Below, piece after piece: positions 32,061-45,517 of a DNA stretch of 64,000 nt. The DNA comes from Sisyra terminalis (taxonomy: Eukaryota; Arthropoda; Insecta; Neuroptera; Sisyridae). A program made the translations under genes and the position numbers. Under the pieces are notes generated by a model. That model ran no database searches. It worked only from the letters and a program-made list of their open reading frames with translations, and was not told the DNA's origin. Location: assembly GCA_958496175.1 (NCBI GenBank), contig OY292278.1, positions 29,016,001 to 29,080,000 of the forward strand, given 5' to 3'. How positions within the stretch are numbered: position 1 is the first letter of the stretch; each line of letters starts with the position of its first letter.

Positions 32061-33588
32061 AAGACGCTATGGGAGTGGATATACAACATTTTTTTAATTA
32101 CGACAAATAACTATCCCTTTTACGGGCGTAAAATAGTGCACATATTTTTTTTATTTTAGTCTATTTTATCCACATTTTGCAAATAAGGTAATTAAAATCG
32201 TAATATGTCGCTATATGCTAGTAAAATACCTATAAGTAGTAGTAAAGCAAGGTTTATAAATAACACAGGTTGCCCCATTAGAAAAAAATATATGACGTCA
32301 TACGAAGAATTTTGAAATTTGAATCAGTCTGAAGATATGTACGAATTTCTTCTGGATACCCCACGTAGCGCATGAGACCACCTGTGAATTTTATAAACCT
32401 TGGTAGTAAAGTACCTATTAAGACACGTGGTCTTTGCGCCACCTCGTGATTTTTTTTTAAAATGTGGTTCAATCAAAACTTTAGTCAACTTTAGTGTTAT
32501 ATGTTACTAGTTAATTTTTATTAGAATAAATTATCAAATAAGCTGGAAAAAAATCTTCGAACCGAAAGTAGAAGTAGTATTTTGCCATTTTCCTGGATTT
32601 TAATGCGAAGAAGAAAGGAAAAAATAGAATAATATAGTAAGTTTTCAAGGATAAATCAATTTTATTTCACATCTTAAATCATTATAAAATGCATGAAAAG
32701 TATAATAATTATTATTTTATTAAGAAAAGTAATATTTACAAAAACTTAAAAACTAGAAAGTTACCTCAATATATCCGAGATAATTAATATTAAATCATTA
32801 TTACAGATGAAGTAGTTTTGGAAGCATTTTGTACTTTTGAAATCCAAAATAGCAAATCTTTTTCCTTCAAACAAAAAAGAAATTAATAAATGTTTTTTCA
32901 ACAATTTAACTTCAAATATAATTTTCATAGCTATCACATCCAGAAATAATCGATTTCATTCTCCCGACATCAAAAGTTTCATCTCCATCTTTCTCACATT
33001 CACATGTAGGTAAATGCCAATTTTCCTTTCCTGTAATTACATATTCAATTTATTCGAAACGAGAAATGTTTAAACAAACATTTTTCCGTATCAGAAACAT
33101 AATCCAAATTAATTCGGTAATTAGCATAATAAAAACTAAATATTACCGCATTGAGCTTATTAATTTTCATTAGGTACAACGTTTCACATTAACAAATGTG
33201 CCGGAATTGAAAGCTGAAAAAGCTTCACCTTTAACATTTTCACTAACCTATACCTACCTAACGTGAAATACACAATAGAAAGCTTTCTAAAGTCTGGCTA
33301 ATATAATGTTGGGATAAAAATCAATATTTTAACTACTGATATAAGGTTCTTTCTTCAATTATAAGAAATATAATTTCTTGTTTATTTTCAAATTACTTCA
33401 AAAGGTATTTTGCAATTTTTCATACAAGTGAATAACAAATCTTAGCATTAGGTGGGCTTACAAGAAAAAATTATATCATTTCAAGTTTGAAGTTAAAATG
33501 TGAAAATGGTTTTAAGAGATTATAACTGAATGTTTCATATTTCGTTATATTTAATTTTATAACTTATTTATTGTTTGTTCATTCATCA
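32061..33588. other. No recognised feature
   Basis: AT-rich DNA. A minus-strand frame at 32278-32472 (64 codons, 'TGGLMRYVGYPEEIRTYL') is slightly protein-like but matches no family I know and has no homologous copy here. TAAT-rich 33090-33250 could be regulatory. Confidence 0.25.
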
Positions 33589-33596
33589 TTCTGGAC

Positions 33597-34207
33597 TAGA
33601 GACGTTCCGATACCCATAAACTATCGATACTTACTCATTTAAGTAGTACTCAAATTATTTTTTGATACTACTCATATGAGTACCCTAAAAGTATCGATAC
33701 TTACTAATATCGATAAATTTTTTACTTTATTTTAATGAAAATAATATAAAAAGGGATAATTTCTTAGGAGTGATTGAAATTTCCTTTTTTTTAAAAAGTT
33801 TCAAAATAATAGCCACAGAATTATTAATTACATGTACGTCAACATATGAAATGAATCATCTTGTATCAATTGAAATTAATTATTTCTATTTAAATTTATA
33901 AGATACACAGAAAAACAGATCACTTAAGCATAGAACTCTTGCATCCAGATTGCCGAAAAACAGTACCTGATCCAGGTATTTTGGGGACAATTTATTCCTT
34001 CTTTGTGATATTGTTGCACCCGCTTTGGAAAATAAGCACTCATTTGAAACTGATGTGAAGATAGCTGCGTTCAGGAATCAAAAATTGTGTAGTAACATTC
34101 GTTCAGTTTAATTCGATCCAATACCTACTACTTTCCTTTCGATAGTAGCTAGTATCGCAAGATTTAAATCGATACTAAAAGTATTTACTTATATCGGAAT
34201 GTCCCTA
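33597..34207. mobile_element. hAT-type element with TAGRGACRTTCCGATA ends
   Basis: The left end is TAGAGACGTTCCGATACC and the right end, inverted, is TAGGGACATTCCGATATA. Flanks TTCTGGAC (33589-33596) and CTCTGGCC (34208-34215) agree at 6 of 8. Subterminal 'agtatcgatact' words occur at both ends. The interior (33900-34090) is less AT-rich and might be transposase debris, but no motif is legible. Confidence 0.75.
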
Positions 34208-34214
34208 CTCTGGC

Positions 34215-34960
34215 CTAAGAGTTCTTCTGCGCTAATTCTAGCAGAACCATTTAACCCCAGCTTTGTTTCTGGTTTCAATTGGTCTGGTCTGTTTCTGAGA
34301 TGAATCTCAGCAGACAGGCGATTGAATCTGTATGTATATTTTCCAGCTCATATCCAGATACCTCCATAGAACTGCGGTGGCTTTGAGGCGCAGCTGGGCA
34401 GTTAAATAATACGTGGGGGCAGTTTCCTTTCTTCCGCCGCATTTCCTACATACACTTTACTCGGTGTTTATCCTTTCAGTGTGAAAATGCGTTCTCAAGT
34501 TGCAGTTTTCTGTTAATTGATCTACATCCTGTTAAAAAGGACATTTAGAGGCATTTTGAAGTTAACACATTTAAAATACCTTTATTGATTTTACACAACT
34601 TCTAATGGTTTTTAATGGGTTTTTTGAACATTTAAAATTTCTTTAAATACCTTTTTTAACTGGACTAACTGGGCAAGCATTCTGAGATTCTTACTTCCTA
34701 GATTTAGATGTCTTTTATTATGGTATTTTAGAGGCTTATTTGGGACTTTGACCCCTGAGTAGTTATTCTGGGATTTAATTTGCTTTTTTCGAGTCCATTC
34801 GGCTATTGCATTTAGTGTGGTATACATCGGCACACTTATAACCGTCTCTAGACTCATAAACGTCATGTCTTTGCAAGCTTATCTGTTTTTTCGTTACCTT
34901 TAATACCAAAATGTCCTGGCCAGTCCTAACACCCAAGCAAATGTATTTTTGTTTCAATTT
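34215..34960 (-). pseudogene. 3' end of a non-LTR retrotransposon ORF2 (RNase H and zinc-knuckle tail)
   Basis: On the minus strand, near 34920-34860, a shifted frame reads 'PGHFGIKGNEKTDKLAKT', the C-terminal RNase H motif of I/R1/Jockey-type elements. Further on, 'YTTLNAIAEWTRKKQIKSQ' matches the spacer helix. At 34440-34240 come 'CRKCGGRKETAP' and 'FISETDQTN' before a stop, the usual cysteine-containing tail. Frames shift at least three times and a stop follows the RNase H motif, so it is dead. Everything upstream (endonuclease, reverse transcriptase) is missing, as expected of 5' truncation. Confidence 0.8.
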
Positions 34961-35025
34961 TGAGATTTAACCACCTGAATTGCGGCTTGGTTATTTGAAA
35001 AGGTTCTTATCGTTTTATTATGATA

Positions 35026-36139
35026 CTAGTAGTCTCCCGTTGCATTCGCAACTAAAGGTTTTATCTCAATAAAATGTTTAATATGAGATAATGTAGAGTT
35101 AATCAACAACCGAAATTTTAAATTTAATAATCAAAGTGTTGTTAATATAAAAAAGTTTATCAAAAATTATATTAAGAAATAAAATATAAGTGTTTTTTTA
35201 TATCATTTTAATAACAACATTTTAAATAACGTCACTTCACTAAATTAGTATGAAATTTTTATACTTATGTAGTACTTATACCAAATTGGCGATTTTAAAT
35301 TTTTGTTCGTTTTTCAACAATCAAACTTTTTAAAATCTATTTTTATGAACCAATGGTTGTGATCTAGAGTAATTATATGTTCGGCTGAAAAGCATTAAGG
35401 TATCAATTTTTTGCAATATATTTCACTGTCAATTCAAATATAAAATCTTCCATTTTAACTTTTTTTCGGTATTTAGAACAATTTGAAAACCAGTTATTGT
35501 TATTGAAAACAAATAAAATAATCGAATTTACTTCCACGCTTTTCACCTATTTCCAACAATTTTCTATGTTTTCCAAATGTGTGAAATCGATTTGCTTTTT
35601 AGTCATGTTAACTTAACATAAAGGTCATTATTTGTTTCGTTTTACATTGTATTTTCAAATATAAGTGCACATTTGTGTCAATTAAATTTGGAAAGTGTTT
35701 TTCTTATACGATGCAGATATATAATCAGAAAGGGTTTTTGAAAATTTTTACCCTAAAAGAGTGAAAAACGGTAGCAAAGTTTGTAAGGGATAAAGTTTAA
35801 TAAACAATCGAAATTTCAAATTTAATAATCAATCAAAGTCCGTTAAAAGCGAAACGTTATTACTGCTTAGTAAAAAGCAAAGTTGATTTATTATTAGAAA
35901 CAAAAACTTAGGGTCTGTTTAAAAATTTAAACTCTGATAAGTAGATATATCTGAAAAGGTTAAGTTAAGTTTATAAATGAGCATTATGTTTTTTGGCTTT
36001 CACATATTGTAAATCTGAAAATCCAAAATACATATTCTTAAATAAATATATTAGTGAGTAAGTACTCTTACCAACGTTTTGAATGCGTAAGTGGGGATAA
36101 CAGAGCGCATGCTCATAGCCCATTCTGCACGGACGCACA
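35026..36139. repeat. Interspersed repeat family D, copy 2
   Basis: Colinear with 13096-14225 from 'ctcccgttgcattcgcaac' to 'cattctgcacggacgcac'. Indels of 1-10 bases separate the copies. It lies next to the non-LTR relic. Confidence 0.75.
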
Positions 36140-38440
36140 GCAAGATAGTCAATGTATATATATGATTTTTTCTCATATTTTCATATAAGTATATTAACGT
36201 TTTAGAATATTTAAGTGTTTTAGCGTAATTACCATATAAGCATATAACTCTTTACATCGACTTGGAATACTTTAAACATTTCTCCTCTTCGTTTTTTTTG
36301 AGGTTTTTTCTCTTATTTCAGTGCCTATTCCATTATTTGTTTCTGATTCGTCAGTGAACCGTCGTAAATCACCTGAATTTACTTTATTGATTGTGTGTTA
36401 AATTTCTTGCGCTAAAATTGAACTTACCATATATACTGGTGATGTAATAAATGTCTTCTTAAGACCAACTTTTGATTTTGTAAAGATACTGCCATTGGGA
36501 AAAAATTGGAATAGGTTTTACCTGTACTATAGTTCATGGTGTTACAAGTGAGCGTAAGATATCTATAGTTACGCATTATATCGACAGGAAAACATTTTTT
36601 TTTTGGATTTACGTACATATAAAGCAATGGAATCTCAACAAAAACATACATTAATTGTACTTTTTTGGATTAACAAAATTCATTTTCATTTCAAAAAATA
36701 GTTTTTAAGTAATACTTGAGGTGGAGAAAAAACAGCTTCTGCATTAATTAATCTGATATTCTTCGTAGTTTTTAGTGCAACGCCGGCAATTTAGTTTACA
36801 AAGTATGATTAAATTTACCAGAAATCTAGGGTAGAAGTTCAATGTGGAATACTAATAACACTTGGAACACTTTTCGAACTTATGTAGTCACATAGTCACA
36901 CGGAATCGGGAAAAAATGCTTGAGGAATTTAAATCATTTTTTTTCGAGAACCAGTTTCGACAATAAGCATGAACCTAACAGTTTCATTATTTGACAAATG
37001 TAGTAAAGAAAGTTTTTAACTTTTTTTTTTTTGGTTTGGCATTTGATAAAAATATTTGAAAACTGGCAAAACGATATAAATTTGATGAAACTTTTTGTTG
37101 AGTAATTTAACGCCTACGCCCTATGTTTAAAAGCTACAACAAAAAGTCAGAATATATAAAAAAAAGAAGTTATATACCTACATTATAAATAAATAAAAAA
37201 ATACCTTTGATATTTGAGTAAAATATAAATTCTACGAATATGAAAATATTATATTTCAACGATATATCAGAATTTTTCTTTTTTAATTTCAAAGTTTCAA
37301 TTTTTTACTGTCAACATTAAATTGCTTTTTTTCTTAAAGTAAAACGAAATAAAAATTACCTACATAAGTAAAAAAAAAATTATCAAATTTTCTATTAGTT
37401 TTGTTTAAGACTTTAAGTAAATTTTACATAAAAATCTTTCATATTTCACCTCTTAGATGCTGAAAGTTTTTGAATTGTTTTTCCAACATTTGCATTTTAC
37501 TTATCTCATTAAAATTGGTTCTTATACGTAAACCGAGCATTTCAATTTTCCTAGGTAAACATTGGAAATTATCTTAAAAAATACCGAACCATTATTGTTT
37601 TTGCTATTCTCAATATTGATTTTAAAAGAAGTTACTAACCCAGTCGAAGTTATTTTAAAATTTCTTAGAAAATGAAAAAAAATCGCCCAACAATATTGGA
37701 CTGGTTATGTGGTATTCAAATGAGCCTACCACATATGGTTGTTACGTATATCAAAATTTATTCATTGTATTTGATAGGAAAAACACTTTCAGACACGCAA
37801 TTTTCAATGTTCCTCTTAAATTGGAAATGTTTCGCAAGAATTTCTTAAGTTTTTTATAAAAGAAGTTTTTCCTATACCTACCCACCTAATTTAGTATTCC
37901 ATATTATTATTGTGAGATTAGATGAATGCTTCCATTATTCAGAGAGGAACTTAAATTATTTAATTAACTATTTATTTATTAAAGTGCTAATAATTGCTAG
38001 GTAATTACTGAAGTCGAACTGTTTATTTTATAATAAAAATAATTTTCCTAAATAAATGGCAATCAGTACTACAAATTTTCATTTGCCCGAGTCTCAGACA
38101 TGCATGTATTTTCACCAAGCTTCTATTAGGTCACTGTGTTAGTTTTTTTTTTTTTGTAAGGTACGGAAATTATAATTTCATTCTTCACCTACTTTCCAGC
38201 ACTTTATCATGCTGAATTTTGGCAACTTTGCTTTCTCTACAATGACAACGCATGAATCCATCGTGAAATTTAATAACCATCAAGTATTTCTACTTTCATT
38301 GAATATTTAACATTAAAAGAAAATCCTCTTGCCTATCAAAAAAGGCGCATGTAAAAGGGAGTCAATTTTAAGTACTTGCTGAAGTTAACATATTTAGTAT
38401 ACTTTATGGCGCAAAAAGTAATTAATATTAATATATAGTA
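36140..38440. other. No recognised feature
   Basis: AT-rich, apparently single-copy DNA; no coding or repeat signal worth reporting. Confidence 0.35.
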
Positions 38441-38441
38441 A

Positions 38442-38600
38442 CTACCCGTGAAATATTGACAGTCCACACAAGTGCTAAATTATAAACATTGCAGTTGAAT
38501 GAAATGACAGTTGAAACAAATGACAACAACCATTTAGTTCAAATTTGAGACAATGATTGACAAAATTGATACTTAAAATATCTTGATAGACTAAAAAGGA
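38442..38600 (+). repeat. Interspersed repeat family B, copy
   Basis: 'gtaactacccgtgaaatatt' then 'gacagttgaaacaaatgaca' and 'caaatttgagacaatgatt'; truncated at its far end. Confidence 0.6.
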
Positions 38601-38721
38601 TAATAAAAAAATATTTACCAAAATATTTTAAAAACCTCGCGTCTATTAACAAAATGCACTAAAAATGAGAAAAATAAATTTATGAACTGAGTCTTCATAT
38701 CGACTGCACCATTGATATTAA

Positions 38722-38875
38722 GGCGATATTGGCCAATTAACGAGAATCGTAAACTATCTAGTTGTGCATGTAAGAGAGGGGTTCAGTTTTATTTACAATT
38801 TGGTAGTGTGGAACACCCCTTGCTTTAATGTACAACTGGATAGCTTACGATTCTCAATAATTGGATAATATCGCT
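38722..38875. mobile_element. 154-bp TTAA-flanked palindromic MITE
   Basis: TTAA (38718-38721) and TTAA (38876-38879) bracket arms of about 55 bp: 'ggcgatattggccaatta' with 'gagaatcgtaaactatct', inverted on the right as 'agcttacgattctcaataa'. piggyBac-type target. Confidence 0.75.
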
Positions 38876-39189
38876 TTAATACCGATGGCCAAATTGGTAA
38901 ATAACTTGAGTTTATTTATTTTTTTTAGTTTTTATTGCATTTTATTAGTACAAGCCAGGTTTCGCTATTTTATTTTTCAATTCCCATTGAAGTTTGCATT
39001 CCGGTACATATATGTGTTGCATTCCGGTGCATACATCCATCAAAATTGAAAAGATAACTTTGTTTTATTAATACTAAATGAAAACGAAAATTTGTTAATT
39101 ATGTATGACACATTGTTCATATTTGCCGTATAAAAAAATTTACTAGACACATGTATATCCCAGTGAGAAGTTCGAGAATAGTTCCAAAA

Positions 39190-39505
39190 AAAATAAAAGG
39201 AATTAAGGACATCTTTCTGGATGATTCAATTCACGGTAGATATACACCATAACCCATATAAACCATAAGGGATAAAATATATGAATTTACATAATCGTGC
39301 AAAGTGTCGTCGGATATTTTTTAAAAAGAAATTAATATTATCAATGACTTTATTTAAAACAAAATTTTTTTAGATGTCTTTTTAAAGGCGTTAAAAATGA
39401 TTTTATAGATTTTATATTTTATAGAAGTGTTTTCTACATCTAAAAAGAAATTATGACCAACATATACCCTACGTAGACGAAGTCCCAAATATCAGCTAGT
39501 ATATG
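39190..39505 (-). repeat. 'cttcgtctac'-headed interspersed repeat
   Basis: On the minus strand the head is 'actagctgatatttgggact' followed by 'tcgtctacgtagggtata', the CCCGCGACTTCGTC-type head. The downstream body extent is uncertain. Confidence 0.5.
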
Positions 39506-39582
39506 ATAGAACTTTTTTGATTAATATTGTTTAGAACAATGTAAGAAGAAGTGAAATTTTTATTAAATAAATATTGACTAGT

Positions 39583-39705
39583 TTACTGGTGGTCGAGTGG
39601 TTATGGTGGTCGCTCCAAAATTGATAGATGCTGGATTCGATGCTCGTATCAAGTAAATTTTCAGTATTTATCGAAGTACGGTTTTTTATTACCCCTTGAG
39701 TCACA
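39583..39705 (+). mobile_element. tRNA-derived SINE, copy 5 (opposite orientation)
   Basis: Plus strand: A box TGGTCGAGTGG (39589-39600), 'cgctccaaaattgatag', B-box relic GGATTCGATGC (39633-39643), then body 'tattaccccttgagtc'. Confidence 0.7.
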
Positions 39706-39919
39706 AAAAACCATGGCAGCTGTAAAGCAACGATAAATAAAAAAGAAGATATATCGATCAATAGAGTAGACAATAATTAAAGTTAATTGAATGTTTTAAA
39801 CCATAGTAATATTTTAAAATTTTATTTGGGCCTAATTATCATTTAGTTGTCCCAGTAACTAGACTTTTTGGAATGATCCATGTTTTTAACTGCCAGGGTT
39901 TTTTGGAGCTTCAAGGTTA

Positions 39920-40030
39920 ATTAAAAACCGTATTTCTAGAAATTGATAGATTTTGAAAATTTGCTCAATACGAGAGTCAACACTTACCAACTTTGGAGTG
40001 GCCATCTTGCCCACTCGGCCACCAGTTGAC
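39920..40030 (-). mobile_element. tRNA-derived SINE, copy 6
   Basis: The minus strand has 'actggtggccgagtgggc' (A box), 'cactccaaagttggtaag', an eroded B box and 'attgagcaaattttc' body. It faces copy 5 across about 210 bases. Confidence 0.65.
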
Positions 40031-40680
40031 TTTCATGTCTATTTTTATAACTTCTACAACCCAAAGCATTGATAAATTTCGGTGTGGATCGTTCTTCTTA
40101 ATCTTTTATACGACTAGGGTAGTCAAATCTGTAAGGTTTTCACCCTGATAGATAGAACTCAGGTTTCTTTGATATTTTTCAGGAAAAACGTGAATTTACG
40201 TTCTTAAAGTATTTTGGATTTGACCACCTTTTTATTACTTTTCGACACTCAACGAAAAAATATTCCTTTGTTTTTCTTGCATGTAGATTCAGTTTCTTGC
40301 GTGATGAAAATATTTGTTTTAGTGATTCTTGTCACCGATAAACTTTAGCAATTCCTCCTTTTAGTGTTATGTATTTTGAAATTTATCAGTGCCTTATTTT
40401 TTATCGCTAAATTAAACTTTATTTTTCTTCGTTAGCTTTTTACCGTTCACTTCGATTTCTCTGACATCGCTTTTCAAAACTCTCTAAATACGTTTTTTCT
40501 TCTCCGGGAGTTCAATAGTTCAATCCTATTAAACACGTAAGAACTTATGCAATATCATTTTTAAAGTCAAAATTTTAACGTTTCCGTTAAAAAATGTTAT
40601 TGTTTACTTACTTCACTTGTTTTTCAAGTTCAAGGCGCAGAATATCTTAAATTCGTTAGAAAAGTCAAAATTATTATATT
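40031..40680. other. No recognised feature
   Basis: AT-rich DNA with nothing supportable. Confidence 0.4.
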
Positions 40681-40687
40681 TTATTAC

Positions 40688-41336
40688 TAGTGTCCGATCG
40701 AAACTAGTTCTTACGGCCGAAACTGAAACCAAACTTCCACATAAGGTCATGTTTTCGTAGAAGTAGAAAAAAAAGTTAATCACAATTAGTCAGTCTTTAC
40801 TTTTAAATCCTATATGTATTCCTTAATAATTTTGTTCCTAATATTTGAGGTCAGCATTAACATAACATTGGTTTGATTTGATTTTTTAGTCCAAAACCCT
40901 AGGATTATAACTTACTTAACAAACAATGGAGTGAATTAACATAACATATTATTATAATTTCTTATTTCAAATAAATTACTTATTCTGATATAAGGGGTTG
41001 AATTGAAAGAAATGCACTTTTTAATATTAGTTACGAATAACATAAAATAGTTACAAATCAAAATTACTTTTTACCTTATATGTTTTGGTACACAAAATAG
41101 AAAGTACTCTTTCTTATATTTTAAAAATAAAATAATTTCTCCTAAAAATATTAAAGATAATATTAAACAAAATCTTAATGAGCTGATTATTATTAGTATT
41201 CATAATTGAAGAATCAAATAATAAGCGAAAAACAATAATTTTTTAACATTTTTATCTCACGAATTCAGTTTCGATTTCGGTCGTAGTTTCGGCTTGACGA
41301 TAGTGTAAACCGAAACTTGTTTTTTAGTCAAAACTA
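40688..41336 (+). mobile_element. hAT-like element (TAGTGTCCG family), 649 bp
   Basis: The left end is TAGTGTCCGATCGAAACTAG. The right end, inverted, is a decayed 'tagttttgac' followed by an 'aagtttcggttta' block. Flanks TTTATTAC and TTTATTTC agree at 7 of 8. Repeated 'ttcggc/gccgaa' words fill both subterminal regions. Interior noncoding, shared with 52978 and 28035. Confidence 0.78.
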
Positions 41337-41344
41337 TTTATTTC

Positions 41345-42059
41345 TATTACTAAGATGTTGCATTCCAATGAAAGCTTGCTTGTGCTTCCACCTTTATATC
41401 ATCTTTCTTAGCATCATAAGTACAAATAGTTTAATATAAAAAAAATTAAAACTAATAAAATATTTCCATTATGATCATGAGACTTTATTTTACATTTACT
41501 TCGATAATAATTATTCAAGTGTTAAATAATTTCAAGCTATGTTTTTGAACTTTTCGGGGTATGTTTTATTTTTATGACTAAAATAAATGATTATAATAAG
41601 TTTAGTTATTAACAAGAAAAAAACCGAAATGGTTTTCCAATTCAGTCTGTTTGAAATGAACTCAACTTGAGAACAAAAAGTTAAAAGTTTATACTGGAAA
41701 ATTACCTCTGAAACAAACAACGAAACTAATAAACTTGCCAGTGAACTACCGAAAAAACTTTACCAACAAATGAAATACTCGTAAGAAATTTCTTCTGAAC
41801 ACTCCAAAAAATAAAACAGTATCCAACTATAAACATGGACCATCTACATAATATAGTTATGTATGTTCATGAAATTTCATATCATCCTTGTATTATAGAT
41901 CGGTATGAAAAAAGGAGACTATTTAAAAATTTAGAAACACAATTTCATATCTCAACTAAATGGGTGTTTTTTTGCGTCGACCAATCGAGAAAATTATTGA
42001 AGCAAGGAAAATTGAATTTTCTGAAGAGGGAAAAACGAGTTAAGAGAAAAAAAATGGAA
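41345..42059. other. No recognised feature
   Basis: A 108-codon plus-strand frame (41835-42161) runs into the family A fragment and is Lys/Arg/Ile-rich without a domain; I treat it as chance. Confidence 0.35.
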
Positions 42060-42265
42060 CGAATTTATATCTCGGTTTCGATACGCGTACTGATACGTAC
42101 TGTGACATCACAGAAGACCCATAGGCACACTTATCGTTTTCAAACTGTCATTTACTCATAAAAATAAAAACATTTTTTTTTCAGTCAAAATTCAAGTTTT
42201 TCATAACTAAAAGTTGACTTTTCCTCACATTATTATTACCTTTTATCGATTGAAAAATAAAAATA
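42060..42265. mobile_element. Foldback family A, single-arm fragment
   Basis: 'atatctcggtttcgatacgc', 'ctgtgacatcacag', 'aagacccataggcacac', then 'ttatcgttttcaaactgtc' correspond to the outer part of one family A arm. The opposite arm is absent. Confidence 0.65.
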
Positions 42266-45200
42266 AAGGTGTGCATATTGAACACATTGTGCATATTGTG
42301 TCTATTGAGCTTTTTTGCAAGTTTTCCGTGATTTTTGAATTTGACTTTTTGTTAATAATTTGAAAATATTATAAATAAATGATCAAAGAAATTAACTTCT
42401 AAGAATAAATTTATTTATTACCATTATAAATTTTTCATTAACAGATTTTGACAATAATCCCCCGTAAGCATGAGCAGTGAGCACTTAACAATGCTGTTTT
42501 TTATAGATATTAAAGTAATTTAAAAAAACATCTACATATAAAATATATATAGTCCTTAAAACTATAAAATAAAAATTTTACTATTTTAATTTGGATGTAT
42601 CCTTGAGATATTATGAATACATCTATCAATATTTTTGGTTATTAAAACATTTGTTGGCAAAATCAATTAATAACTTTTGCATAAATAGCGATAAATATTA
42701 ATATTTTCAGTGGCAGTTTGTAAACATTTAATTATTATCGATATAATTCAAATCTAATTGTCTCATTATTTGCCAGTATTTCAAACACAAACAGGAGCTA
42801 TGCATACATTTCCATTATTCCAATTGATATCTATTATATGTTAGGGTCGAAATGAAAATTTGTTAATTTAGATATAAATAGTTCAGTTTGCTAATTCGTT
42901 TTTTTTTCATTATTTGACTGTGGAAAAATTATAATTGATTTTTTTTACAACTAAAAGTTTATCGAAATTTAATTACTTTTGTAAAATGCATTATTTTATT
43001 ATTATTATTTTTTATGACAGTTTTCATCTTAAGACAAAGCTTTATTTTTTATATTTTATCGCACAGATACACTTAAAGCCGATATTTTTACTCATGTATA
43101 GATATATAGGTACTATATTCTTAGAATAATGTCTGTGGTATATTTTTTTAGGTTTAATAATTTTTAAGATTAACATTTTTTGGTATGAAAACTTTTATTA
43201 ATCTACACTATTTTACATATTATGAGCTTTTAGTGTGAAACCTCATCATTTTTCTGTATCAAATTGAAGTCTTCAGTACACAAACAATGTTTGCAATATT
43301 AGCCATTACTTCCAAAAGATGTATTATAAATCTTTTATACACTTTCTACTAGTAAATTCGAAAAATAAATTTTTGAATCAATTAATCTCGTTAGTGTGAA
43401 TCTCTTTGAGCTTTTTATTGACTATTCGTAACTATAGTGTGTAAAAACAAAAATTTTTATTCCAATTTATTATTTAAATAAAACACTTTAGGTAATTTTT
43501 GTAATTTTAAACAATATTTTTTAAATATAGCTACATGAAGATAAACGATTTAATTAATTGAAGATTCCAAGTTTTTCTATGTTTATTGTAAAATTAAAAA
43601 GCTTATCGTTGTTATAATCGAATTTTAGTTGAATTAAAAGTCCCAGTCTAAAAAAATAAATTCACATGAATAGTACAACTTTAAACTGAGATATCATTAT
43701 ATTGTCTGCTATAAACTGCATCAGACAAGGCTTCCAGTTGTATTTACACAAAGAAATCTTCTTTTTTTTCACAAACAAAGCCACATTGATCTTATCAGAA
43801 GTAATTTTAAATTAAGCGATATCTACAAGTAGTATTACAAACCTATTTTTAAATTCACCCCTTTTTAAATTTTACAAAAAGATATTTGTGCTTTATGTAA
43901 TATATATTAAACCACAAGTGTAGAACTTTATGATAGATAACAGTGTTTCAATTGTTTAATAATTCTTCATTTTTTTTAAAGTTAACAAATGAATAATTGG
44001 TTTGAAGAAAAAATCAATAGTTTCTCTTTTCTTGCAAAGATTTTTGTTTCGTAAAGTTCGGAAAATGGAAATGGAAAATCTATGATCATGTTTTAATAAT
44101 TCTGTTGTTTGTAAAGCGAAAAGATTAAGTGCAAATCTATGTTTTTCTTCAGTTTTGACGTTTGATGCTTAATATTTCATAAGAAATCTGAAGTAAATAT
44201 AACATAAATGAGCTTGAAGCTTTTGAATGTCGAAAACACTAGGATGTTGCTTTGTTTGGATAGAAATATAATTCAAGGTGAACTTAATTTATAATTCATC
44301 ATGAGATGTTTAAATCTTTTAAGCTTTTCATTCAGTTGTTCGTGTTGCATATATCGTAACTGAAAGCTTCAATAAAAAGTTGATTAAAATTCGCCCTTAT
44401 TAACATTGTTAAAGAAAAATGAATTCTTTGAATATTTTTTTTTATTATAGAATTTCAGAAGAAGTTTTTAATCAACGAAAAAAACGAGACATAAGAGTTC
44501 ATTTACTTTCCTTGTGAGTTTTCAATCGCTCTGTGGCACCTGTCACGTAATTGGAAAAGGCTAAAACTAATATTTTTTTTATTTGATAGGAACATATTTT
44601 TTGCGATGAAATTGTATAGATCAGGAAATTATTAAAGAAGTGACAACACAATCTTGGCCTACCAAGGTTCTTTTTCTTGTATGCCACTTATTTATTTACA
44701 TGTATCAGTCATTTATTAACATGTATTAGCTATCGTTTTGGAAAACTACATGGTAGGTTTTTTGCCAAATTTAGTTATATTTAACAAAAATCTTAAACTA
44801 CTTGAATACCACTTATGAAAGTTCTCTAATAATCGAAATACATATTTGAGCCAAAACAGTAACATTTTCTTGGTAAATTGGTACAAATTTTGATTCTTTG
44901 CAAATAATATTTACTAGTAGCGACCCGTGAAATATTCACAGCTAACATTGATACAATACTATCAAAAAAAAGTCACAATTAGATAGTAAAAATCAGTTAG
45001 AATTGAAATTTGAATTCCAATTATAATTAAGTATACTGGAAAGTACTTTTTTTATATTTTCAATTAAAACACAAAATTTTGTTCCAACTTTTGATTTTAA
45101 ATCAATGATATAATCAGCCTCAATAGTATCAACGTTTTGACATCTAGTATGCAAATTTTTAATGCCATACTAGTAAAAATCAATCGATTACTTAAGACAA

Positions 45201-45517
45201 TATCAAAAAATTACATTTGGACATCATTTAAGCTTTCCATTTTATACCACTTAGTAAATGTGGTAACGATTGAAATAAATATAAATCCGATGAAATAACT
45301 TAGGACGATTATAGTGGGTACGGTAATATTACCCCTCTCTTTTATGTATTAGTTTTTTTTCATTTATCCACATCGAGCTTATACACACCTACATAAGACC
45401 TTAGGTAAGACCATAGGTACAATAGGTCTTTTAAAGTGTAAGACCGGGGAACTCGAACGAGAGATCCCCTGAACGATGAAGTACCGATCTTCGCCTGCTC
45501 TAGAGTTATCTATTATT
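42266..45517. other. Mostly no recognised feature
   Basis: AT-rich, single-copy-looking DNA. At 44916-44960 'agtagcgacccgtgaaata' followed by 'ttcacagctaacattgata' is a family B head fragment. No gene or RNA signal seen. Confidence 0.35.
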
